The position numbers were made by a program, and so were the translations under genes. The notes below the pieces were generated by a model. It searched no databases, had not been told where the DNA came from, and worked only from the letters and a program-made list of their open reading frames with translations. A stretch of 5,875 bases of DNA from Chlamydia trachomatis (GTDB taxonomy: Bacteria > Chlamydiota > Chlamydiia > Chlamydiales > 2-12-FULL-49-11): assembly GCA_945877885.1 (NCBI GenBank), contig CAMCSI010000088.1:1-5875 (forward strand), read 5' to 3'. Of this stretch, positions 1-5,875 are shown piece by piece (the first letter of the stretch is position 1; every line of letters begins with the position of its first letter).

Positions 1-1852
1 GTCACTGTTTTATTTCCTAAAGGATCCACCTCGGTGCGCTTCAAGTGATCATAGATAAATAACGTTTCCTCACCTAATGGGTTGATATGGCAAGTGATAC
101 TTCCCTCATCATCGTAGAAAAATTGATCTAACGCCTCCCCATCTGAGGTCATTTTTCTAGAAGAGATTTTTCTCCCTTCTTCATCGTATTCATTTATCAC
201 ATGGTTAGATCCATTTTCTGAAGATTCTAACAACCTACCATCAGGATCATGCTGATAAGTGGAGGAAAAATCTCCCTCCCTCACCTCTTTGACAAACCCC
301 ATCTTATCATAGAAAAACTCTTTTACTCTATCTTCAGAGGTTTCCTTTATTTTCCGAGCATGAGCATCATAATCGTAAATAGTGACAAGCCCTCTAACAT
401 CTTTATATTTTTTGAGCACTGCCCCTTCATATTCCCACTCTTCCTCTAATGAACCGGTCACCCTCTTAGTCATTCTTTGCAATGCATCATAAACAAAGTT
501 TGTCTTCAAACAGCCATTTTCAAACACCTCTTTTAATGTACCATCTTGATTATACACGTTGGTAAGCGTCCCTCCATTTGGATAGACAATTGTTTTAGGC
601 TTATTAAATAAATTATAGGCTGTTTTTGTAATAGCTCCATTTGGGGTGATATGAGAGATAACATTTCCCAAAATATCATATTCAAATTTCTCTACCCCAC
701 CAAGAGAATTTGTCTTTTCTATACATCTACCAAAAATATCATAAGTAAAGGTAGTAACAGAGCCATTATGATCTGTCTCTGTATGGATAAGTCCTTTGTT
801 ATTGTAAGTATTTCTACTCACCTTTCCATTCATAGTGCATACAATCGGTCGGTTATAATGATCATACTCAATGAATCGTTTAGCAGACCCCATCTCTTTG
901 ATCTCTAAAGCATTACCCCATTCATCAAAAAGATATTCATGAACGCCTCCATTAGGAAACGTCTTTTTAATCACCCTTCCTGCTGCATCGTATTCAGATG
1001 TCATTGTAGAAAATTCAGTCTCTTCCTTTACAATCTGATTCGCCCCGTTGTAGGCGTAGTAGATTTTTGTAAGACCGTTATCCACCTCTGTGATCATCCC
1101 AGTTCTATCATGACGTGTATACTTTTCATACGTGGTTCGATAGCCATCAAAACAGCTTTTTTCTATGAGTAAAAAATCTCTATCATATTTAAACCGTTCT
1201 TGGACTAATAAAACCCCATCCTTAAGCGTTTTTTTACTAGTAATTAAATCTGTAGTAGGAAAGTATTCGTATTCTGTTATCAAACCACTATCGTCTCGCT
1301 CTTGAATAAGCATATGATCTTTGCTATATTGATACCATTTGGTAAAACTTTCTTCTCCTTTGCAAATCACTTCACAAATAAGATTTTTATGATCATCATA
1401 CGTATATCGTTTTGATCCGACCACTTCATTATTTCCATCGATATTTTCCTTTAATACTAAAGAGCCATTTTCACGATGGTAACGCTCCTGTCGATATAAT
1501 CGATCTTCTTTATCAAAGTATTCAATCAACGTCAAAATTCCATCTTTATGATGAACCCTAGTAAGAATTTGATCCTGATCCCTTACTTCAGTAAGCTCTT
1601 TAAAGTATTTATATGAAGCAAGTTTAACGTCTCCATCATAAACACTTAAAACCTTATATCTTTGAGGATCATTATGTTCAGTTAAGGAACCGCCCCTTGC
1701 ACCACATGATCTTCAAAGCTTAGCTGCAGCTTACCTGTGATCATATTCACATGATTATTGATGACAGGATCCTCGCTAGAGGAAAAAAATTCTCCCGATG
1801 CAGTCCAAATATACAAAGGAAGTGTGAAGATTAAAATAAATAGTATTTGCAA
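1..1852 (-). pseudogene. RHS/YD-repeat protein, frame-broken and internally deleted, C-terminus off the left edge
   Basis: Read on the minus strand, this is a member of the RHS (YD-repeat) family, secreted or surface proteins whose tyrosine-aspartate repeats build a beta-cage shell around a variable C-terminal tip. The main frame is open from 1712 to the window edge (about 570 codons) and holds at least 17 degenerate repeats of about 20 residues, such as TYDIFGRCIEKTNSLGG, EYDILGNVISHITPNGA, EYDAAGRVIK and QHDPDGRLLESSENG. It has no ATG until 1313, and upstream it meets a stop at 1715-1713. The true N-terminus (signal peptide and first RHS residues) is in the next frame at 1852-1682. Chlamydial RHS proteins, as I recall them, have several hundred residues between these two parts, so I infer an out-of-frame internal deletion. 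No other stop interrupts the repeats, so the damage may be recent. The tip domain lies outside the window. An assembly or sequencing error is the main alternative. Confidence 0.75.
1682..1852 (-). CDS. Signal-peptide stub of the RHS gene (56 aa)
   Basis: This short frame is the 5' remnant of the RHS gene, and by itself could encode a 56-residue secreted peptide. I chose the TTG at 1852 because an in-frame stop lies at 1870-1868, no ATG lies between, and GAGA at 1864-1861 sits 8 nt upstream as a ribosome-binding site; the only other candidate is an ATA two codons earlier. Residues 2-18 form a hydrophobic stretch (QILFILIFTLPLYIWTA), and a cut near TASGE would suit a Sec signal peptide, although the usual basic residue before the hydrophobic core is absent. 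The rest (DPVINNHVNMITGKLQLS, then FEDHVVQGAVP) resembles the opening of RHS shell proteins, where a 'G-x-x-P-L' phrase leads into the first strand. Here it stops directly after AVP. Whether the peptide is made is unknown; a good promoter remains upstream. Confidence 0.45.
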   Translation of the reverse strand: MQILFILIFTLPLYIWTASGEFFSSSEDPVINNHVNMITGKLQLSFEDHVVQGAVP

Positions 1853-1886
1853 ATTTATTTTCTCAGTTTAATAAATAAAAAATAAA

Positions 1887-1914
1887 ATTTTAGATAAAAA
1901 AATCTAAAAGTCAA
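1887..1914 (-). promoter_or_regulatory. Promoter of the RHS gene
   Basis: On the minus strand a -35 box TTGACT (1914-1909) is followed after 16 bp by a -10 box TAAAAT (1892-1887). Each matches the sigma-70/sigma-66 consensus at five of six positions. Transcription would start near 1880, giving a leader of about 28 nt before the TTG start at 1852. The promoter looks intact although the gene behind it is broken. Confidence 0.55.
1888..1909. repeat. 8-bp perfect inverted repeat inside the RHS promoter
   Basis: TTTTAGAT (1888-1895) and ATCTAAAA (1902-1909) are perfect inverted copies separated by six A residues. The arms cover the spacer of the RHS promoter and touch both its boxes, where an operator would block RNA polymerase. 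The stem is almost all A/T, so it would be a weak RNA hairpin and a poor terminator. A dimeric regulator site is possible, but chance symmetry in AT-rich DNA is also possible. Confidence 0.35.
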
Positions 1915-1965
1915 CATATATATTTCAATAGCAGTTGTTTATTCTTACAAAATGGTAAAAAAACT

Positions 1966-1994
1966 TTGTTTTAAATTCCTTTATCTTGTATAGT
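1966..1994 (+). promoter_or_regulatory. Promoter of the small membrane protein gene (and probably the ATPase)
   Basis: A -35 box TTGTTT (1966-1971) and a -10 box TATAGT (1989-1994) are separated by exactly 17 bp. Transcription would begin near 2001, about 19 nt before the ATG at 2020, leaving room for the GAGGG ribosome-binding site at 2011-2015. It fires away from the RHS promoter; the two -35 boxes are about 50 bp apart. Confidence 0.55.
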
Positions 1995-2019
1995 TTTAAT
2001 CTTTATAAAAGAGGGCAAT

Positions 2020-2349
2020 ATGGACGCAATAAATAAACTATATGGAGATAAAGAGCTCTCCTTAACTCACAAAATGGCCGATATGCTTGTTCAAAAAATC
2101 CCAAGAAATATTCCCCTCGTATTATCAGCTCTCATTAAAACTGTTATTTCCGTAGTGACCATCACTTTTCATGCCATTGAATTCACAGCGTTATTAATCA
2201 TAGCTCCTTTTGCAGCCTTAATCACCTATTTTAGATCCGTTTTTGTAGATAAAACGATTAATTTTCTTGATAACCTTGGCTCCTATCTAATTAAAGTTGG
2301 ATTTGCAGTAGTGGCAATTTTTACAAATTTTGTGGATGAATGCATCTAG
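2020..2349 (+). CDS. Small hydrophobic membrane protein of unknown function (109 aa)
   Basis: I do not recognise a family. The protein starts with about 28 mostly polar residues (MDAINKLYGDKELSLTHK and onward), then is hydrophobic almost to the end. Likely membrane segments are residues 31-50 and 52-71, forming one long bilobed stretch joined by a short H-A-I-E turn, and 86-105. It ends in a short acidic tail (VDECI). There is no cleavable signal peptide at the N-terminus, no cysteine pair and no metal-binding cluster. The bilobed pair recalls chlamydial inclusion-membrane proteins, but that is only a topological likeness. The ATG has a good GAGGG site 4 nt upstream and a promoter at 1966-1994. 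The ATPase gene follows after 39 bp without a visible terminator, so co-transcription is likely. It could be an accessory subunit, an effector or an unrelated neighbour. Confidence 0.7.
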   Translation: MDAINKLYGDKELSLTHKMADMLVQKIPRNIPLVLSALIKTVISVVTITFHAIEFTALLIIAPFAALITYFRSVFVDKTINFLDNLGSYLIKVGFAVVAIFTNFVDECI

Positions 2350-2388
2350 CTCTTTCTATTTAGCCATCTTTTCAGTACAATAAAGAGT

Positions 2389-4362
2389 ATGAAGAAAAAC
2401 ACAGTGCAGCCTTATTTACTTGATGAATATCTATCCTCAGGATTTGAAGAGAGGGTAAATCCATTTATCACTAAAGATTCAAGATTATGGGGTACCTATT
2501 CTTCTTTAATAGCCTCCCTACTATCTTTATCTTTATTGATTACTTCCTACCTACTTTTACTAGTATCTTCCAACCTATCTAATGGGGTATTAGTGATTGT
2601 CTACTTTTTTGTAGGAACCCCTGCTTTAATCGACACTTTAAGGGATCTAAGTAAGTTTAAAATTAACATTGAAGTGTTAATGACTTTAGCTGCCTTTTTA
2701 TCCGTTTTAATTGGTAGTCAACTGGAAGGGGCATTACTACTTGTTTTATTTGCTCTTTCTCACACCTTAGAGCACATGGTTACCCAAAAAACCAAGGGCG
2801 CTTTATCTTCTTTACAAAAGCTCTCCCCTTCTATGGCCATTGTGTTTGATCAAAATGGGGAGACCTACCAAAAATCTGTCCGAGAAATTCTTCCGGGGAC
2901 AAAAATCTTAATTCGTGCAGGCGAGGTGATCCCTTTAGATGGGATAGTGTTGGAAGGAACCTCCTACGTTAATTTATCCCATTTAACTGGGGAAAGTGTT
3001 CCTATTGCAAAAAAAATGCATGATGAAGTCCAAGCTGGAAGTATTAATACGGATGGAACCTTAACTGTTGAGGTACTTAAAACATCCTCTGATTCAACTT
3101 TGGCAAAAATTATCAAACTCATCACAGAAGCCCAAGCGGCCAAACCCAAGCTGCAGCGCTTTTTAGATCAATTTGGTGATATTTATGCCACATCCATTAT
3201 TCTTATCTCAATGTTGATTGCAGGACTGCTTCCTTTTATAGTAAATATGCCATTTGTTACAAATTCTGGATCGATCTATCGATCTCTTGCTTTTTTAATT
3301 GCAGCTTCCCCTTGTGCCCTAATTATCGGAGCTCCTACTGCCTATCTTGGGGCTATTTCAGCTTGTGCGCGAAAAGGGATTCTACTAAAGGGCGGCGTCG
3401 TTTTAGATGCCTTAGCCGATTGCACAAAATTATTTTTTGATAAAACAGGCACCATCACCACTGGAAAATTATCTTGCGCAAGTATAAAAACCATTCACCC
3501 TTCTCTTGATTCAAATCTACTATTATCGGTTGCTGCAGGGCTTGAAAACGGGGCCCACCACCCAATTGCTGCAGCTATTTTAGATTATGCAAAAACAAAG
3601 AACATTTCCATCCATCCGATCAAAGAATTAAAAGTCATCCCAGGATCAGGAGTGGAAGGTATTGCTGAAATTAGTGGCAAGGAGCACCTCTGCTATATTG
3701 GATCTTCTGATTATATACTGCAAAAAATCCCTCCACTTATGCATGATGAAGTACAACATGCTATTGATCGAGAAGGAAAAGTGGTTGCTCTTGCAATGAT
3801 TGAAACCTCTGTTTTAATTTTTCATTTTTTTGATGAGCTTCGAAAAGATGTTAAACCTATTATCAAAATGCTTTCTAAATCCATTACGGTAGAAATGCTT
3901 ACTGGCGATCATAAAGATAACGCAAAAAAAGTGGCAGATAGCGTAGGTATTGCCCACTTTCACAGCGATATCACCCCAGAGGGAAAGCTCACCATCATCA
4001 AAGAGCAGAGTAAAACCGATAAAATTATTATGGTGGGAGATGGTATCAACGATGCCCCTGCTCTAACTTTTGCCCATGTAGGAATTGCTATGGGGAGAAT
4101 TGGCAGCCATACAGCTATTGAAGCAGCAGACGCTGTACTACTTAACGATGATCTTTCCACCATCGCCTGGCTTCTTTCTCACGCCAAAAAGACTCATAAA
4201 ATCGTTAAACAAAATATCTTCTTAGCTCTATTGGCTATTGCTGTAAACGCCATCTTATCCTTAGGAGGAATCATCCCCCTTTTTATCGCCGTAATCCTTC
4301 ATGAGGGAAGCACCGTAATCGTGGGCCTTAATTCATTAAGGCTCTTAAAAAGCTCTAAATAA
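2389..4362 (+). CDS. P1B-type heavy-metal-transporting ATPase, P1B-4-like (SPC/HEGST)
   Basis: An inner-membrane pump that exports transition-metal ions using ATP. All core P-type motifs are present and intact: TGES of the actuator domain (200-203), the phosphorylated aspartate in DKTGT (D351), the HP pair of the nucleotide-binding domain (391-392), TGD (505-507) and GDGINDAP (550-557). Eight membrane segments fit roughly 37-60, 65-82, 94-110, 111-127, 264-288, 297-322, 606-626 and 627-647. The membrane metal site is SPC (307-309) rather than CPC, and the last helix carries HEGST (638-642). Together these are the known signature of the P1B-4 group, which moves Co, Zn, Fe, Ni or Cd ions rather than copper. 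There is no N-terminal HMA domain or CxxC motif. The ATG at 2389 is the only ATG before residue 98, but its AAAGAG is very close, so translation may be coupled to or weaker than that of the upstream gene. The length is normal for the family. Automatic labels such as Zn/Cd ATPase (zntA/cadA) would fit loosely. Confidence 0.95.
   Translation: MKKNTVQPYLLDEYLSSGFEERVNPFITKDSRLWGTYSSLIASLLSLSLLITSYLLLLVSSNLSNGVLVIVYFFVGTPALIDTLRDLSKFKINIEVLMTLAAFLSVLIGSQLEGALLLVLFALSHTLEHMVTQKTKGALSSLQKLSPSMAIVFDQNGETYQKSVREILPGTKILIRAGEVIPLDGIVLEGTSYVNLSHLTGESVPIAKKMHDEVQAGSINTDGTLTVEVLKTSSDSTLAKIIKLITEAQAAKPKLQRFLDQFGDIYATSIILISMLIAGLLPFIVNMPFVTNSGSIYRSLAFLIAASPCALIIGAPTAYLGAISACARKGILLKGGVVLDALADCTKLFFDKTGTITTGKLSCASIKTIHPSLDSNLLLSVAAGLENGAHHPIAAAILDYAKTKNISIHPIKELKVIPGSGVEGIAEISGKEHLCYIGSSDYILQKIPPLMHDEVQHAIDREGKVVALAMIETSVLIFHFFDELRKDVKPIIKMLSKSITVEMLTGDHKDNAKKVADSVGIAHFHSDITPEGKLTIIKEQSKTDKIIMVGDGINDAPALTFAHVGIAMGRIGSHTAIEAADAVLLNDDLSTIAWLLSHAKKTHKIVKQNIFLALLAIAVNAILSLGGIIPLFIAVILHEGSTVIVGLNSLRLLKSSK
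4323..4344. repeat. Near-perfect hairpin at the 3' end of the ATPase gene
   Basis: GCCTTAAT (4325-4332) and ATTAAGGC (4335-4342) are perfect inverted copies with only two bases between them. One G-T and one G-C pair extend the stem outward. It lies within the last codons of the ATPase (residues GLNSLRLL) and is not followed by a T-run, so it is not a standard intrinsic terminator. It could stabilise the 3' end of the mRNA or be chance. Confidence 0.3.
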
Positions 4363-4379
4363 GACGGTTGTATTTACCC

Positions 4380-4408
4380 TTGAAAAGCCTCGACAAATAT
4401 CAGATGAT
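4380..4408 (+). promoter_or_regulatory. Possible promoter of the glutamate dehydrogenase gene
   Basis: TTGAAA (4380-4385) and GATGAT (4403-4408) are separated by 17 bp; the -10 box matches only four of six consensus positions. It lies in the 90-bp gap between the ATPase and the dehydrogenase. That gap holds no clear terminator, so read-through from the ATPase is also possible. Confidence 0.3.
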
Positions 4409-4452
4409 TCTTAAAGTGGAGTTTACTTTTAGCTTAAATGAGTAATATAAAT

Positions 4453-5875
4453 ATGAAAAAATCTATGATAGATGCCCTAGCACACGAAAAAGAATCCTTT
4501 CAAGAGCACTACCTTTGGCTAGAAAAGCACATGCCATCGGAATTCTTTGAAGAGTTCACCGATGATCAAGTGATGACGTTAACCCATAACCTTATGGGAT
4601 TTAAGGTTCAGGGGGAATTTGTCCAAATTCATTTTAATGACTGCTCGGTGGTCATTTGTCAAGATGAGCCAGGGGCTGATTTAAAAATATTAAAAAACTA
4701 TGCCTATTTTGGTATTCAAAACTATCAAACCTACATCTCTGATACCCCCCTACCTGGGTATAAAACAAAAGGGAAAGTGAGAATTGCCATCATCTACTAT
4801 ACAAAAATTGTAAATGAGCATTCAAAAGGGGTGTCAACCTTTACTCAAAATGAGCTCGTAGAAATTTATGAAAACATTAAGGCTAAGCTTCCTGAATTTA
4901 CCTACGCCACGTTTTCTGAACTTTTAGGAAAGATTAACTCTAGATACCTTAGAATTATCACTAAAGATCGTCTCGAACTAACCATACATATGTATTACCG
5001 AGCAACCACTCGTGATAATCTACAATATGAAGTAAGGTTAAATAAAGATTGGAAAAAACAGGGTAAAGAAGGCCCTTCGATGCGAATTGTCCTTGCTTGG
5101 AGAAATACCCATAAGTACAAATTTTTATATAAACTTGCCAAACTTATCCACCGCCATAACCTCGTCTTGAAAAAGGTAAACGCTGCCTATGTATCCCCTT
5201 ATAGCTCTGATAACATGTTGCTTATGTCTATATCTCTCCATGGAACTAATAATACCTCTGCCTGTGAGGCAACAGATATTGAAGATTTTTTATCTGAACT
5301 TGCTATGCTTAAATATTTTGAAGATACAGACCTTGTAGAGTCTTGCTTTGTAACACCCTCTCAATTAACTGGTAATGAAGCCAATCTTCTACGTTCAATT
5401 ATTGATCTTACGCATCAGTTAATTTTACATGCCGATGTAAATATGTACACAAAGGAAAATGTGACAGAAGCTATGGTAAGACACCCTGACTTAACCACTA
5501 AAATGATTAAAACATTTACCCTTAAGTTCAACCCTCACAAACGCAATATTAAAGGCTTTGAAGAAGAAAAAATTGCCTTTTTAGAATTAGTGAATAAAAT
5601 CGATACAGGTAATTTATCTCACGACACAAGGAGAAAAAATATCCTCCTTACTGCATTTTCAGTGATTGATTATACCCTTAAAACCAACTACTATAGAAAA
5701 AATAAAAGTGCTCTTGCCTTTCGATTAAATCCATCTATCATGAGCTCATTATTTTATGATACGACTGAAAAATTCCCTGAGCTTCCCTTTGCAATATTTT
5801 TTATAAAGGGTAAGTCATTCATATCTTTCCATTTACGATTCAAAGATCTCGCTCGTGGCGGTTTAAGAACTATTT
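4453..5875 (+). CDS. NAD-dependent glutamate dehydrogenase, large ~115-kDa type, N-terminal half (C-terminus off the right edge)
   Basis: This enzyme family oxidises glutamate to 2-oxoglutarate and ammonium with NAD+, feeding amino-acid carbon into the TCA cycle in the cytoplasm. 474 codons are visible and the frame is open to the window edge. Two stretches identify the family: TLKTNYYRKNKSALAFRL (residues 408-425) and SFHLRFKDLARGGLRTI (458-474). Both resemble the start of the catalytic part of the large fungal-type enzymes (yeast GDH2, Neurospora NAD-GDH), where I recall phrases like 'LKTNFY...ALSFRL' and 'RFRDIARGGIR'. The first ~395 residues are the N-terminal extension, which is poorly conserved and thought to be regulatory; small hexameric enzymes lack it. 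The full protein should be about 1000 residues, with the catalytic lysine and Rossmann fold beyond this window. ATG 4453 has a modest GAG site 10 nt upstream; ATG 4438, in frame, would add five residues but its GGAG is 16 nt away. No frameshift is seen. Confidence 0.85.
   Translation, partial: MKKSMIDALAHEKESFQEHYLWLEKHMPSEFFEEFTDDQVMTLTHNLMGFKVQGEFVQIHFNDCSVVICQDEPGADLKILKNYAYFGIQNYQTYISDTPLPGYKTKGKVRIAIIYYTKIVNEHSKGVSTFTQNELVEIYENIKAKLPEFTYATFSELLGKINSRYLRIITKDRLELTIHMYYRATTRDNLQYEVRLNKDWKKQGKEGPSMRIVLAWRNTHKYKFLYKLAKLIHRHNLVLKKVNAAYVSPYSSDNMLLMSISLHGTNNTSACEATDIEDFLSELAMLKYFEDTDLVESCFVTPSQLTGNEANLLRSIIDLTHQLILHADVNMYTKENVTEAMVRHPDLTTKMIKTFTLKFNPHKRNIKGFEEEKIAFLELVNKIDTGNLSHDTRRKNILLTAFSVIDYTLKTNYYRKNKSALAFRLNPSIMSSLFYDTTEKFPELPFAIFFIKGKSFISFHLRFKDLARGGLRTI

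Noticed and set aside
249..1172. Three short plus-strand open frames (249-449, 651-908, 939-1172)
   Set aside because: They lie opposite the minus-strand YD-repeat frame, which has a clear family pattern throughout. Their translations have no recognisable domain and no good ribosome-binding sites.
1311..1313. ATG at 1313 (minus strand) as the real start of a shorter RHS gene
   Set aside because: It falls in the middle of the repeat region with no Shine-Dalgarno sequence before it, and clear RHS-type coding continues upstream for about 130 codons.
1..1680. Tandem DNA repeat array
   Set aside because: The periodicity is at protein level (YD repeats of about 20 residues). The DNA copies are too diverged to be a tandem repeat or a CRISPR-like array.
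1680..1690. Programmed -1 ribosomal frameshift joining the RHS stub to the repeats
   Set aside because: The sequence at the junction (GGTTCCTTAAC) is not a canonical X-XXY-YYZ slippery site, and no strong downstream stem was seen. Even with a shift, the expected middle part of the protein would be missing.
2389..2500. N-terminal heavy-metal-associated (HMA) domain on the ATPase
   Set aside because: The first 36 residues have no GMxCxxC motif or other cysteine pair, and membrane segments begin at about residue 37.
2964..4163. Two minus-strand open frames inside the ATPase gene (2964-3149 and 3960-4163)
   Set aside because: They are antisense to the actuator and phosphorylation-domain coding sequence, whose conserved motifs fully explain the region.
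4363..4452. Intrinsic terminator or RNA gene between the ATPase and the dehydrogenase
   Set aside because: Only a weak AAAGT/ACTTT pairing (about 4413-4429) was found; it has short arms, no GC core and no proper T-run, and nothing resembles a tRNA or riboswitch.

Overview
The window is AT-rich and densely coding. It most resembles an environmental chlamydia (order Parachlamydiales) or a similar host-associated bacterium. This is an inference from three things seen here: an RHS/YD-repeat protein whose N-terminal and repeat wording match large chlamydial RHS proteins as I remember them, a chlamydial-type metal P-type ATPase without an N-terminal metal-binding domain, and a large NAD-type glutamate dehydrogenase. 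No sequence search was possible, so the assignment is moderate.

Layout. Bases 1-1852 on the minus strand hold a broken RHS gene that runs off the left edge. It has a signal peptide and the first RHS residues (1852-1682), a stop, then about 570 codons of YD repeats in another frame (1712 down to 1). The block that should lie between them appears to be missing. Bases 1853-2019 are a divergent, very AT-rich promoter region. It has a good sigma-70-type promoter for each direction, and an 8-bp perfect inverted repeat overlaps the RHS promoter. On the plus strand follow a 109-aa membrane protein of unknown function (2020-2349) and, 39 bp later, a 657-aa P1B-type metal-exporting ATPase (2389-4362). 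A 90-bp gap separates this from the N-terminal half of a glutamate dehydrogenase of the ~115-kDa NAD type (from 4453, cut by the right edge).

How the parts relate. The small membrane protein and the ATPase are probably co-transcribed from the promoter at 1966-1994, so the small protein may be linked to metal export or simply be a neighbour. The ATPase has SPC in the membrane metal site and HEGST in the last membrane helix. These are marks of the P1B-4 group (Co/Zn/Fe/Ni/Cd-type substrates), not of copper pumps. The dehydrogenase would feed glutamate carbon into the TCA cycle as 2-oxoglutarate. The RHS locus looks like a surface or secreted polymorphic protein that recently lost its N-terminal half. 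No RNA gene, insertion sequence or CRISPR array was seen.
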